Below, in pieces: positions 1 through 12,900 of a stretch of DNA of 64,000 nucleotides. The stretch spans positions 1,178,001-1,242,000 of the forward strand of contig NC_066287.1 in NCBI RefSeq assembly GCF_905404315.1, read 5' to 3'. A model generated the notes under the pieces. The model was not told the DNA's origin, searched no databases, and was given only the letters and a program-made list of their open reading frames with translations. Positions within the stretch are counted from its first letter, which is position 1, and each line of letters starts with the position of its first letter. The DNA is from Leptidea sinapis. Lineage: Eukaryota > Arthropoda > Insecta > Lepidoptera > Pieridae. Made by a program: the position numbers and the translations under genes.

Positions 1-158
1 ACTTAACACCGTAGACAAAATTGTGTACAACACACACAAACATTCATAAGGTACGTCAAGTAGAGAGAAAATACTTTAAATGTTTCAATAACGCGAAATA
101 CTATAAATTTAAATGTTTACATACGAAGCGAAAGTTTAATAATATTTACGCAATCAAT

Positions 159-480
159 GGGCTAACGGCCGTTCCCAATATTCAGTCTATCTGTTACTTG
201 AGATAAAAATCGTAACTAGCATTGACTTTTCTGTCCCAATAAACTTATCGACGGTAACACACCTTATCCGTAGACGCTCAATCAATGGAACGACATATAG
301 CTTACCAGCGATAGAAGTTTGTATGGAAATTGCAATTCACGCGTCCCAATATAAGGCGATAAGAATGACTTATCGGGTATATTGGGACAGCTTCAGATTA
401 TTGACAGCTAATTACTGACAGTAGAAGGTAGTAATTTATTTCTTATCTGTAGATAGTGTATTGGGAATGGCCGTTAGGCC
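159..480. mobile_element. MITE with about 22-bp terminal inverted repeats
   Basis: The two ends are inverted copies: positions 159-180 match the reverse complement of 459-480 at 20 of 22 positions, both reading roughly GGSCTAACGGCC followed by RTTCCCAATA. The motif TCCCAATA or its complement recurs inside, near 233, 352 and 393. There is no coding potential. The length of about 322 bp fits a miniature inverted-repeat DNA transposon. The superfamily is not assigned because no clear target duplication is visible. Confidence 0.65.
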
Positions 481-681
481 GTACTTACTCCGATCGGGTA
501 TTTCAGTTGCACATTGGCATTCACCGTCGTATAACCATGTTTTGGGTTAAAAGTTTAATTAAAATTTTCACTGAGATGTTTCACATTGGACTCTTCATCT
601 TTCGGTATTTTTAATATGATTTCACTTAAGTTACCTATAACTAAAGGTTATATCGGTATGTTAGTTTTTTAGTTTTATTAA

Positions 682-727
682 TTTAGAGCATTGGTAATAA
701 GACCATCAGCTCAAACCAAAATACGTT
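682..727 (+). repeat. Direct repeat copy 1
   Basis: About 45 bp beginning TTTAGAGCATTGGTAA recurs almost unchanged at 2953-2998 in the same orientation, and both copies are followed by AT-rich sequence containing TTTTTCAATAT. It could be part of a dispersed repeat or the ends of a larger insertion; only these two copies were seen here. Confidence 0.6.
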
Positions 728-1550
728 AATAAATAATTTTTCAATATACTCTACGTTTATGGACAAAAAAATCTTGCTGAACTCTGACTAACTGAACTGT
801 ACCAATTTTGTTTACCTATTTCATGCAATTTCAAAAAAATCTTATCGATGAAGCAAAGGCCATTAATGATTCGGTTTCTGATCAACCCGAACGATCTAAG
901 TCAAAATATATATTATCTGGGGGATTCGGGTAAACAATTATTCTGCTTTCATACTTCTGCCATGCCCAGCATTTGATAAATATAGAACCAACATGCTTCA
1001 CACAGGCGGCGCCTTCTTTGAGACATTCTGGCCACGCATAATGTCATTATTACCGACAGAAATGAAAACTTGAACATTAACGTTGTGCATTTTAGAATAT
1101 TTTGGAATGGTTAGGGAATAATTTCGCACGAATTGCTTTATTTATTAGTATAAAAGTACTATCATTCATGTTGTTAAATACAATATTCATTTATTGCGCT
1201 ATCGTACACAAAATTGACATTTTATATTAATTCCATAAAAACATTAACCCTTTTAGAACTAACTTTCAGAATTATTTTAAATTAAAAAGTTTATCTCTCA
1301 GAAAAATCAACTTTCATCCATAATTTCAACAACTGTCTTACGAATTATCGATCAGGTCACGTACCTGACGCCAGTTTAATAATTAATACCCATCCCAAAG
1401 AAGAAAAGTGCTCAATGCCGCTAAAGAAATTTTCACTTAAAAAAAAAAGGAATAGCTTAAAGAAAATGATTAAAAAAACATCACCTAGTTATGATATAAA
1501 ACTGCTTAATGTCTTTAAGCACACCTTTGCGCTTCCGATTTTAGACTGCG

Positions 1551-1590
1551 AATGATATGTCATTATATACACATATAACGACATATCATT
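1551..1590. repeat. Perfect 11-bp inverted repeat (hairpin)
   Basis: AATGATATGTC at 1551-1561 is exactly complementary to GACATATCATT at 1580-1590, with an 18-nt AT-rich loop. The function is unknown. It may be part of an eroded mobile element. Confidence 0.6.
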
Positions 1591-2182
1591 GAGATGTCAG
1601 GATAAAAAGGCAAGCCATGTCAACTGAAACACCAATCAAAGTGAATGACGTCATGGCTCAGTAGATATCCACGTGTCGCTTGAAGCTTTCATACAGCTTA
1701 CTTCATTGCCGAAATATTCTTCTTCGAAATTATAGAAGAGGAAATGTGTCTCTTATTCAGAACAGAACCTTAAAAATTTCAAATTGCTTTTACCAAGCAG
1801 CATTCGAAGCTATCCAAAATTTTCCTCACCATAAAAAGCGCAAATATTATCAACAATTTTCAACCACAGATTGCAAAACAAACTAGGATAAACAGTTTAT
1901 ATATCGTAGAGCGAAAATGAGCACATCATCTATTATATACTTTTTCTGGCGGTCGTTTTTGACTATGCCTTCACGATATTCTATTTCGATCTTTAATCCA
2001 AGTTTTAAAATCTAATAAACATCCTTAACCTCATACTATTGTGGTAACAATTTCTATTTCGACTCAACTTACAACTTTTTAATATCTAGAGATAAAAATA
2101 TTTCCGCTATTTAGAAAATGAGTTTAGTTTGGCACTTGACTTACCGCCTAGAAACGAGAATCGAGTTAGCGTGTTTCCTAAG

Positions 2183-2675
2183 CGCGAGTTGAATGCAGGT
2201 GGGGCCTGAAGTAAATAGCGGAGCATCTCCCCGCTGTCCGCATTCCTCACCTCGTCTGCTTGCGGTGTAGTTATGTGCCGTTGCTGACACTTATCGTACC
2301 CTTACCGTTTTATTTTTTTTTATGATAATAAGGGACGAGACGAGCAGGACGTTCAGCTGATGGTTATTGATCCACCCTGCCCATTACAATGCAGTGCAGT
2401 TATCTCGTTAGTACTGAAGTTGCGATCCCGTATTGATTGATTTAAATAATGACTGATCCGGGACCATGAGGTTCCGTTCCAAAAACGAGATTTTATTCAT
2501 CGACTAGCACGAGAAATAGCGAAAATGTTTTAGACATGTATATTGAAGAAAGGCAGAACAAACATTTGAGATAAAATTATTAGGTTAACTTGAAAAGCAT
2601 TGTTTAAATTTATCGACACACTCATTATTATGGTCACAGCACTAACGCATTCTTACAGTCTGCATTCAACTCGCG
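2183..2675. repeat. 16-bp inverted repeat pair flanking about 460 bp
   Basis: CGCGAGTTGAATGCAG at 2183-2198 is the exact reverse complement of 2660-2675. The sequence just outside the core diverges. A copy of the 300-bp family sits between the arms at 2311-2413. This may be an old TIR element, but the ends cannot be fixed. Confidence 0.4.
2311..2413 (-). repeat. 300-bp family, truncated copy
   Basis: The tail end of the recurrent family described at 6526-6838 in reverse orientation: a run of T, then ATAATAAGGGACGAGACGAG, then the segment matching GTTCAGCTGATGG. It stops after about 100 bp. Confidence 0.7.
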
Positions 2676-2952
2676 CGTAATCCATAGAAGTCTGAGAATG
2701 ATTAAACTGTCAATTATTAATATTAATTGTCTCTTTTATTCACACTATGTCTGTTGTACGTTTCTTGAACGAGAAAATGATGCTTGTATACTCGCCGGCG
2801 TTATGACAAATGCCTTTAGCTACAAATATAGGCGATTTACTTTTACAAAGTATTTGAATATTACATCAATAACTTTGAACACTTACATATATTTCGAATC
2901 ATACTGATGGTTTAATACTGTGAAAAATATATAACTTGGTTTGTTTTGTTTA

Positions 2953-2998
2953 TTTAGAGCATTGGTAACAAGACCATCAGCTCAAACCAAAATACAAT
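2953..2998 (+). repeat. Direct repeat copy 2
   Basis: Second copy of the segment at 682-727 (see there), about 2.27 kb away in the same orientation. Confidence 0.6.
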
Positions 2999-3962
2999 GA
3001 AAGAAGATTATTTAAAACATTTTTCAATATTCTCGATTACGAGAAAACCCCCCGTTAGGTTTAAGGGAAAAAATTCATTTAGGCTAGACCTCCTTTTTAA
3101 CATATTATATATTTAACTTGGAAATCTATTTATTTTTACCTATCAGCCATTTTTTTTTAATTTATTTAATTTATTTAATGGATGCAAGTCTCTAGACAAA
3201 ATGAATATGTTTTTTTTGTACTATCGCCTATAAATGTAGCTAAATTAAAACAGTAATCTATTCACAAATTAAAAAACCTTACACACCTGATTATTAAATA
3301 TATCTATCTATCTATTCGTGTTTTAGCTGTTAACTACAAACTCTAAATGCAAAGTAATCACACTAATATCTAATGCGACTTAAAACTAACGCGCGAAAAT
3401 ATACATAACATAGACGAAGAAACGCTTTAGCAACAACAGCTGTATGGCTGAATTCATTCAGGTGGTTGCCATTAAAAAAAATACACAGATATTTTTGATC
3501 AATAAATAATTAAAACAATAACACATCATATATTCAGACAACATAAAATAATATAGGAATTATCGTTTCATAGATCTTACGTATGTCATTCTTAAAAATT
3601 AACGGAAATTTACAAGAATACCAAAAATATGGTGCAAAAGATATTATACAAAATAAATTATACTTATACATAAGTTAACTTTAAATAAGTGTTTTTAAAA
3701 TCATGCGAGGGTTGGTAGGTAGGTACGACTAAAAAAATATCTGTCTTTGATTTAATACTGAAGCAAACATTACAAAATATTTTGCTTAAAGAATAAAGTG
3801 TTGTTATTAATCAGTTCTGATTTGATATCAGCAAGCATTTAAAATCATTCATATTAGAACAGAAGTAATGGACTTATCAGGTTATTTTTTCAATTTTGTT
3901 GTCATATTTAATTTTTGTGAACTATCAGATCTTTTTTCTTTAAATCTACTTCGATTCTTACC

Positions 3963-6900
3963 TTAAAGACTGTTGCCAAACATCATTCTATCGTCGTAAA
4001 GACTCAATCTATTACATTCGCTAGCTCTGCCTTTTTGCAAAGCCCTATCCCTTCTTGCTCTGCGAACAGCCACGGGCAAATCCCCCGGCGTTTTGACCCT
4101 TCCAGCCGGATTCTGCAAACTAATATCACTCGAAGACGAAAATATATCACTAACTTGCTCCAAGGAATGCTGCCGTTTTATCGTCAAATTCTTCAAGCGT
4201 GGCTTCGGCGATCTTGAACTATCGCCGTTTTCGTTGGTTTCGTTTGCTACGATTTTCAACTCCGCCGAATCTATTTCGCCATTAATCGTCGCAATGTAAA
4301 CTGGATTATCACCGCTATAGCCGTTTACTAAGTTCTCTTTATCGTGCGGATCGGAGAACTCATTATCGAAGTTGGTATATTTATTTTGGAATCTATTGAA
4401 CCGATCCGTTGTTTGACTAGATTCTTTCAGTACCTCGTTTTGTTTCTCATCTTTAGATATTGTATGCATTGTTATTTTCGCGCCACCATTTTCAGATAGT
4501 AACATCAAATGTTCGTCTTCACTGCTAGAGCAATCCGAATTGACGTCGAACGGGCTGTCAATGTTATAGTTGACGGTTTGGTTCGGCAGGTACTGCAGTT
4601 CCAGGTTGATACTAGCTCGGGATGAACCAGCGCTATTGGTTAAAATTCTGTTGTCGCAGCTCAAACGCTTTTTAAGCGTTGAGTCTTCAGACTCTGATTG
4701 GCCAGCTTTAATACTTTGCGACGACAATGAAGTACGGATGGATTTCTTGTTTAAACTATCGGAGCTATTCGTTTTATTTTGATTCAAGTCGATGACTTTC
4801 GGAACGATGACGGCGAAAACCTGATTCCTTTCATCTGAGGGTAATTCTCTAAATGCGGTATTCATTTCTGATTCTATAAGCATGTTGGGCGATAGCGTTC
4901 TGTTCGGAGGCGACATTGTACTAGTCGTTTCGTAATATGGTCGTTCTTGTATATTCAAATTGGAAGGCCTATCGAAAGACACTGCCTTCTCGATGACCGA
5001 TGTTCTAATTCTGCCATTGTTTGTCACATCATTGACCAATTTAACTTCAGTCTCTTTCGTCCTGTTAAGCCTTCTTTCCAGAAACTTCCGTAGTCCCCAT
5101 TTATCTTTTTGCTCATGATTCAAGTTGGTTTGTTTTGGGGCCCTTTCGCAATCGCTTACGTCGTTCTGGACGTAATCCAGAGGACGTTGATACGATCGTA
5201 TTTCGTTCATTCTGTCCGAATTTTCTTGGTTTTGGAAGCGATGGCTTGTCACCCTAGCGACGGATAGGCATTCCAATTGAGGTTTTGGTTCAGGTACAAC
5301 GGCGATATCTTTGAGACTCTTGTGTATTAGTTCCACTGTATGTGTGTGCGTGTTCGTATTGCGTTCAATGCAGGCGTTTCTGCCCATGTGTGGGTGTGTA
5401 TACAGAAGCGGTGCTGTGACGTCACCGTTCTGTGCGAGACAGTTCGAGTTTTTGTCTATATCATGAGTGGTGTTTGTATCTGAAAAGGAATACATCACCC
5501 ATTTTAATATAATATACGAGTAGATACTTAATTCATCGAGTGTTTTAGAAAATGCACAATTTAATTTTTAACCCGCACTTAACGTTATGACATTTTCTAA
5601 CTTCAAACTTCTAACCCTGCCGAAAAAAAAAACAAAAAATATCTATTGATTGCATGGTAGTTAAATACTAGTTGTTACATTACATATTATATATTTACAC
5701 GGCTGTTTTCAATATCATATCTCTAGTTTAAGATTGTTTAACAGAAATAGATAGAAAATGAAATATATTTATTTACTATAGGGAGTGACAATAACATAAA
5801 ATATTGCAACAACACTTTGTAAACGTCATGAAGCTACATCAGTTTGTAAAGGGGCTTCAACACGGGGAGAAGAACTGACGAGAAACTCTCCGCCCATTTT
5901 TTTTAAATTTTATAACAATTTACCCTACTTATTCTTAATATATATATAAATTACGTGACACGTTGTTTGTCCACGACGGACATTAAACTAATGAACGGAT
6001 TTAAATGGGAATTACTTCATGGAGTGCAGTTAGGTCCAACTTGACAGATAGGATAGTTTTTATTTCGATTTGGGACCCATAATTATTTTTATTTTCAATA
6101 TTTGTTTTGTATGGAAATATTTTCTATGAGAGAATTTAGTGACGCACGGTTTGACAGTTCCGCTGTGAAACAATTTCATTATTACAACAGCATTATATAC
6201 GAAATATTTCTTGATGTTTTGAAATATTATTGGCAAATTCCTATAAACAGTATTTTTTTTATTATCTACAAAACAACGTCTGTCATGTCAGCTAGTAATA
6301 TTATAACATTTTAAGCCTGCACAGAACCAGACAAGAACCATTAATCATTATCCACTATATAATCTACTATACTATATAAAGTAAGCCTTCATTGTCAAAG
6401 AAGCTTTTATTTATTTCTTGAATTTTTGCTTAGTGAGTCCTAATATACTGTCTGTTATTTTACTGTTAATTGAATACAAAGACCTATGAAGGAGTTTTAA
6501 CTTTAGCTAACTTTTTACTAGTTTTACCAGTGGGAAGCTCCTTTACACAGGATGCCGTCTAGATTACGGGTACCACAGCGGCACCTGTTTCTACCGTGAA
6601 GCAGTAATGTGTAAGCATTACTGTGTTTCGGTCTGAAGGTCGCCGTAGCTAGTGAAATTACTGGGCAAATGAGACTTAATATTTTATGTCTCAAGCTAAC
6701 GAGCGCAGTTGTAGTGCCGCTCAGAATTTTTGGGGTTTTTCAAGAATCCTGAGCGGCACTGCATTGTAATGAGCAGGACGCATCTATTACCATCAGCTGA
6801 CTGTCCTGCTCGTCTCGTCCCTTATTTTCATAAAAAAACCTTATTAAACGGCACGTACAGTGAAAAATCTAGATATTTCATCAGTCAATCTTAATTTCCA

Positions 6901-9900
6901 AGTATATAAAGTATAGAAAACGCTTAAATCTTTCGTATTCATACAAATACCAAGCTCAAACATACCATTACGTCACTCACTAGATGGAATGAAAAAAATA
7001 TCACCAAACGTTCTATAGATCGGCGTTTGAAATATCGGAGGAAAAAAATGGATTTTTATATATAACAATAAGGGAAGAGACGAGCAGGATGTTCAGCTGA
7101 TGGTAATTGAATCACCCTGCCCATAACAATTCAGTGCGGATCAGTATTCTTGAAAACCTTGAGACATTAGATGTTAAGTTTCATTTGCCCCGTAATTTCG
7201 CTAGATACAGTGCCCTTCAGACTGAAACGCAGTTATGCTTACACATTACTGCTTCACGGCAGAAAAAGTCGCCGTTGTGGTACCCATAATCTAGCCGGCA
7301 TCCTGTGTAAAGAATGCCGGCTACTACTCTCCTACGGCCCTCCCACTGCTAAAATATTGAATTAATCTTGGATCGCCAATTTAGCATTGTAATTGGACAC
7401 ATAAATAGCCGTGAGCCGAATAGTAGGCATAGCAATTGTGTTTTTATTTGTTCCTGGTATTACGACCAAATATGTACACATTATAGATTAAACCTGTGCC
7501 GTATTTAGTATGATCGAACCCATGGATATGTATAGACCACCTGACGACTTTCTGTAGCTTTGTGAATTGAACCTTAACTTAAGGTGGTAAGATATAATTT
7601 AAATTAATAGATGTTTATTATGTTGATGTGTACACTTTTAATTGCAACTTTTGTATCTAAGATTTTTATATATCAAAGTGGTATTTATATTGTGAAGATC
7701 ACTTTTCTGGTATAAACCAGAGGATATTTACATTGACCTTTTTGACTTACTCCTGTATGGCATTAACTATTTGACGTTTGAGTGTTTTTGTTGCAACACT
7801 TAACATATTTTGTTACTGAAATTAAGGGTGTCAATGAGTTTCTAGCCACTTTTTCTCATTATAGCTATTGCGAAATGGTGGTAAATGTAAAAAAGAAAAG
7901 CAACCTTTGGACATACATAAGTGTCATTTCCGTGACCTACATGAATAAAGTGATTTTGCTTTGATTTGGATGAAGGTAGTTCCCGTACTTACCTGGCTGA
8001 TTCGGGTGCAGATTGTTGTCGTGTATCACTGGACCCTGCACGAGCAGCATCAATTTCAGCTCAGCCATTCTCTCCTCCACGCACACCGCAGTCAGTCTAG
8101 AAATATACATTTATTGTTTCGTTATTAAAGGAATTACCAGAAAAATAATATAGAGGATAGAATATAATTTTGTAAAAGTTATCGGAGGTAGATTTAATTG
8201 TAATATTGTTTAATTAAATAAAATGATTAAAAATTAAAATATGTCCGTTAATTTCATTTTAAAATTGGAAAATAAAAGTGTTTCTACAAAGACAAATTGG
8301 AGCTTGATAAAGTAGTAAATTCACATTGAAAAGAAATTATAAAAATAATTTATTTGAGGAAGCAAAAATTTATAATTATTAGAAAAAAACAAAAAAAAAA
8401 ATTAAAATAAAATAATCAATGGGTGTTAAGTATTTTTATTGAAAAAAAAAATATAATTTTATAATGAATAACTATTGTGAAACGTAGATTTAATTTATCT
8501 GATCTTATGTTTATTAAAAATTAATTAACACTGAGCCAACTCGAACGGTTGGCTCAGTGGAAGAGCGCTCGCACGGAACGCGAGAGGTCGCGGGTGCGAG
8601 TCCCGCATCGTTCATAAATTTTGTTGTCAAATTTAATTTGTGTAATTAATCCCAGAAGTAAGAGTTATCACTTTAAAAAAAATAACAAATTGGGTAGATT
8701 TGAAAGGGCGACATCTCAATTTCCTAATATGCAAATATGGGGGTTGAGCAAGTTATCAACAGCTGTAAAGCAGATCCTGCAGACGAAGCCACAGCCTGAG
8801 AGTTGACAGCCTGACAGATTTATCAACGATGCGCCACTCGAACGGTTGGCTCAGTGGAAGAGCGCTCGCGCGGAACGCGAGAGATCGCGGGTTTGAGTCT
8901 CGCAACGTTCATATTGTTTTCAAATTTAATTTGTGTAAAAATAAATAATATAAATTATAAACTCGAATTTATCATCCCAAAAAAATGTTTGTGAAATGAC
9001 GACAGATGAGCGTACATTCGGTTCATGTGATGGTATCTCAACAAGCTCCGAATTAAAACTCACCTGTCCATTACATGCAGACAACGTATTCTTTCATATT
9101 TTGGCCACACAACGCGCAGAGGCGATGAAAATTTGGAAAAACTAATAGTGGCTGTTGATATGTGGTCCCAGTGTCTTTCTTATTTCTTGTAGTATTATTT
9201 TTACAAAGTTTCACTACACAGCATTTAGCATTTTAGTTTCAATTAATACCAAAGTTTAACGGAACATTTGTTCGAGACTGGCTCGAGTACGCCCACTTGG
9301 GCGTAGTATTAGTTGCCTCACTTTACGACTACGCCTGCGGTGTCTAGTTGGAGCGCAGCGCAGACCAATAATTATTCTAAGTTTTTATTATTATTTTATT
9401 TGTCATAGTTGTCATTATGAAGTTATGGTAGATACTGTTCTGTTACCTGGCTTCCGCATCGTGGTCCCAACATTCCTCGCAGGTGTCGGTGGCTATCTTG
9501 AGCGCGCGGGCTTCGGGCACCGGACCCTTCGGTAGCGGGGGTCGCATTTTACTACGGCATACCAGCGCCTGCAACCATTAATTATATATTAAACTAGCAG
9601 CGAAACCCGGCGTTGCTCGGATTAAATTACATCGGATGTTTAAATTTTAGAATTTTCTACACCGTTTCGCATCAATATCATCAATTGTACACATTTTGGA
9701 ACTTTCTAGATCATTCCAGAAAGTCTTAGAACTTTCTAGATTGTTTACATCAGTTTCACACATTCTGGAACTTTCTAGATCATTCCCGAGATTTCAGAAT
9801 TTTACAGAAGTCTACATTACTTAGAGAAGGACAGATGTATATAATTTTACATTTTTGTCACCCACAACCAAACACCCACCCATCCCGACCAAACTTCCTT

Positions 9901-12900
9901 CCACACCAGGGGACCGAGAGGTATTTGCCGTCCCAACGGGAATTTGATTAAAGTTGCGGATGATAGACAAAACCTTGGACATACGTACGAACACTAGCAT
10001 TTTATATAATATATATGTAAGCTTTGTACACTGTATGTTGTGTACATAGCCTAATATACGAGTATGTGTACGCCACCTAACAAGTATGACGTTACACATG
10101 AAGAATGACATTGACAGGAGCACACCGGAGAGAGAGAATTTAAGCCTGCATGTGGAGGGATATATTAATCTAATCGTATAAAAGTAATGAAGAGAGATAA
10201 TTTTCACAAAATAACTAGTGTAACTTAAGTAAAGTAATTCAGTGTCGATCTACTAAAATATTGGAAGTAAAAAACCTTTAATTGTCGATTTTTCTATTTT
10301 TAGGTTAGTAGATTCACAATGTGTAAATATTTTTGAGTGTTTTAATTGTATAGTAACAATAAATATTTCTATTTTTAGATAAATCAAGTTGTGCGTTATT
10401 TACTCCAGCATCATGTAACATATTACAAATCGACAATCGTCAGAGTTTGATTGGATATTTGTAGATCATGACAAAATTACAATTTGAAGTTGAGCTGGCG
10501 GCAGATGAAGACCCGAAGAATAACATATTGATTATAAAATCAGTAACAAAAGAGGATGGAATAACATATCTTATACCAACATGTTGGCAAGCAGCGAAAC
10601 ATCACCCTCAATTGATAAAGTTACCAGAATTTTTGAAAATAAAAAAAACGTAACAGAGAAGAGGTCATAATGGAAAGGTGTGGATGTCCATGCCAAGTGA
10701 TGTTTTAGCACTATACATGGATGATGCTGAAAATATGGTATTTAATGATTATTTATTACAAGAAATGACTCAAGTCATGAGCCAATCTATTACAGATGGA
10801 AAATTATTGGAAATTTTAGAGAAATTAAGTGATAAATCCAATGTCAAGAATGAAAATCAAAACAAGTTAAGCAAATTAAATGAAAAATTTGTTTTAAAGA
10901 AGTTTGATAACAAAATCACTAATGCCAAACAATGGTTGCAAAATTTTAAAAGTGAATGTACAAGATTTGATTTAAATGATGATACAGAGAAAATTAGTGC
11001 TTTGAGATTATTTTTGAATGACTCAGAAAGTGACTGGTATGAGTCTATGTTAATTAAACACAGATTAAACTCAATGTGGCAAATATGGCAATCAAGTTTC
11101 CTAAACACATTTGCAGATAAAAGTTGGCCCTCTGTAATGTATGCATTGAATTTCAAACATTTAAATGACTCTCTTCTGGAATATGCATTGAAAAAGCAGA
11201 GATTGTTACTCGAGTATAATAGTAATATAGATACCAGAACTCTCACTGATTTAATTGTCACAGGATTGCCAACTTATATTACAAGTAAACTAGATAGACA
11301 AGAGGTGACCGACCCAACTCTTCTGTTTAGTGCCCTACGGATGCATGAAAATCAGAATAAATATGTACAAAAACATTTTACTCAAAAGAAAAGCACTACT
11401 AAAACAGAAGCAGAATATAAAAAAAGAACACCTTGTCAAAAATGTTACAAGATGGGAAAGAAAAACAGATTTCACTCTGAAGATTTGTGCTGGTTCAAAG
11501 AAGACAAGAAGAGTAACGACAGTGTAAAACATTGCAAAAATTTGATGTTGGAGATTGATGAATTTCAGGATACAAAAAACTAAATATTCCCCCACTAATA
11601 GACGTTGAGTTTACATTGGATGACACATTGAATTGCACAGGTATTTTTGACCCTGGCTAAAATATAAACTTAATAAATTCCAAATTAATAAAAGTAACAA
11701 ATTCAAAGAAAAATTACATTGAAAGTAAATTCTATACAATTGGTGATGGGGGGAAAACAACAGGTTTAATAAGATTAAAGGGAAAAATACTGAATATTGA
11801 AAATGAAATAAATGCATTTTTTTGCAAGGATAGAAACTTCACTCATGACTTACTTTTGGGACTGGATACAATAAAGCGGTTTGGATTGACCCATGATGGG
11901 AATTTAAACATCCAACTACAGAAAGATGCCAACTCAAGTGAGAATAAATGTGTCAGCCCCACTGAAAGAAATCAAGAAATTGAAACCAGAAAGTTTAATT
12001 ATGAAATAAACTTCAACGAGGGCATAGATATGAATAATTTTGATACTGATACTACTTACTTGGAACATGACCAAAGAATGAAAATAAGTGCATTATTAAA
12101 TGATTATAAACATATATTTGCCGCTACAGCGCCACAGCGTCTCCCACAGCACCAGCCCGAGCGCGTACACGTCTACGGCGCATAATGACATATACTATTG
12201 ACGGTTACTCGTTCACCCTGACCTGCATGTTGGTGAGTGTGGGCGAGTGCTCGTGGTAGGGCTGCTCGTACTCCGGAGTCCGCCGGTGCGCGCCGCTACA
12301 GCGCCACAGCGTCTCCCACAGCACCAGCCCGAGCGCGTACACGTCTACGGCGCATAATGCAGCGCGTGCGCCGCTTAGGTCCAACGCTCCTTCGAGGGCC
12401 TCTGGTGATAGGTAGCGTAAAGTCCCCGCCTGGGAACAATTGACATGTAAACATAAACGGCTAGCTATCTTCAAAATGACCATATTGGTTGAACGTCGTG
12501 AACTTGATCTTCTGTTTGGTTATAAACTACTCAACGGGCGGAGGAGAGGCATTGTTCTGACATCACGCACACCAAGACGTGTAACAATGTCTCTCATCTA
12601 TTTTGCTCCTCTATCCCAAGGAGCAATCTGGCAAATGATCATGGGTGGAGTACAAGTTGCAAAGATACTCATGGCAAGTCTACTTAGTTCCCTTCCCGTG
12701 GTTACCGCCTGTTATTGATCTGGTTCCCTATCAAAACAGATATAACAAAAACTGAGTAGACGCACTTGACCCTTCTCTCCACAACAATCTCTCCCGTCTC
12801 CAATCATTCTTCCCATCCCTCCTCTCGGCCGATCTCAAGGCCAGCGGCTCCCCCAGTTTTTGTAGGTTGGGGCTGGGAGACTATCAACGACCTACCTGCG

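Larger units (their letters stand above)
481..3962. other. Non-coding 3' flank of wit with minor repeats
   Basis: No convincing gene is present. The region is AT-rich and holds the repeats listed separately (682-727, 1551-1590, 2183-2675, 2311-2413, 2953-2998). The part next to 3962 should include the wit 3' untranslated region, which is transcribed leftwards. The short open frames here lack family signatures. Confidence 0.5.
10218..12119 (+). mobile_element. Truncated LTR retrotransposon (LTR-like end, gag, protease, start of RT)
   Basis: The order matches a Gypsy/Ty3-like element: a candidate LTR (TGT...ACA, about 10218-10427, with AATAAA inside), gag, aspartic protease, then residues that look like the lead-in to reverse transcriptase (DYKHIFA). 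The element stops there: the rest of pol and the second LTR are absent, and the next base is a 68-bp copy of wit exon 9. It lies in wit intron 9, antisense to wit. No clear primer-binding site or target duplication was found. Confidence 0.6.

Noticed and set aside
2145..2300. Downstream untranslated exon of wit (GC-richer block followed by GTAAGTC on the minus strand)
   Set aside because: No matching acceptor or family evidence, and part of the block takes part in an inverted repeat with 2660-2675.
8543..8910. Functional tRNA genes
   Set aside because: The invariant U before the anticodon is C, the outer stem has a mismatch, and decayed dispersed copies with shared flanks exist.
9821..10207. 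128-codon minus-strand open frame
   Set aside because: No domain signature, odd composition and no splice support; it overlaps a repeat-rich intron of wit.
12120..12187. Exon-9 duplicate as an alternative exon
   Set aside because: It lacks acceptor and donor sites and covers only 68 internal bases of the exon.
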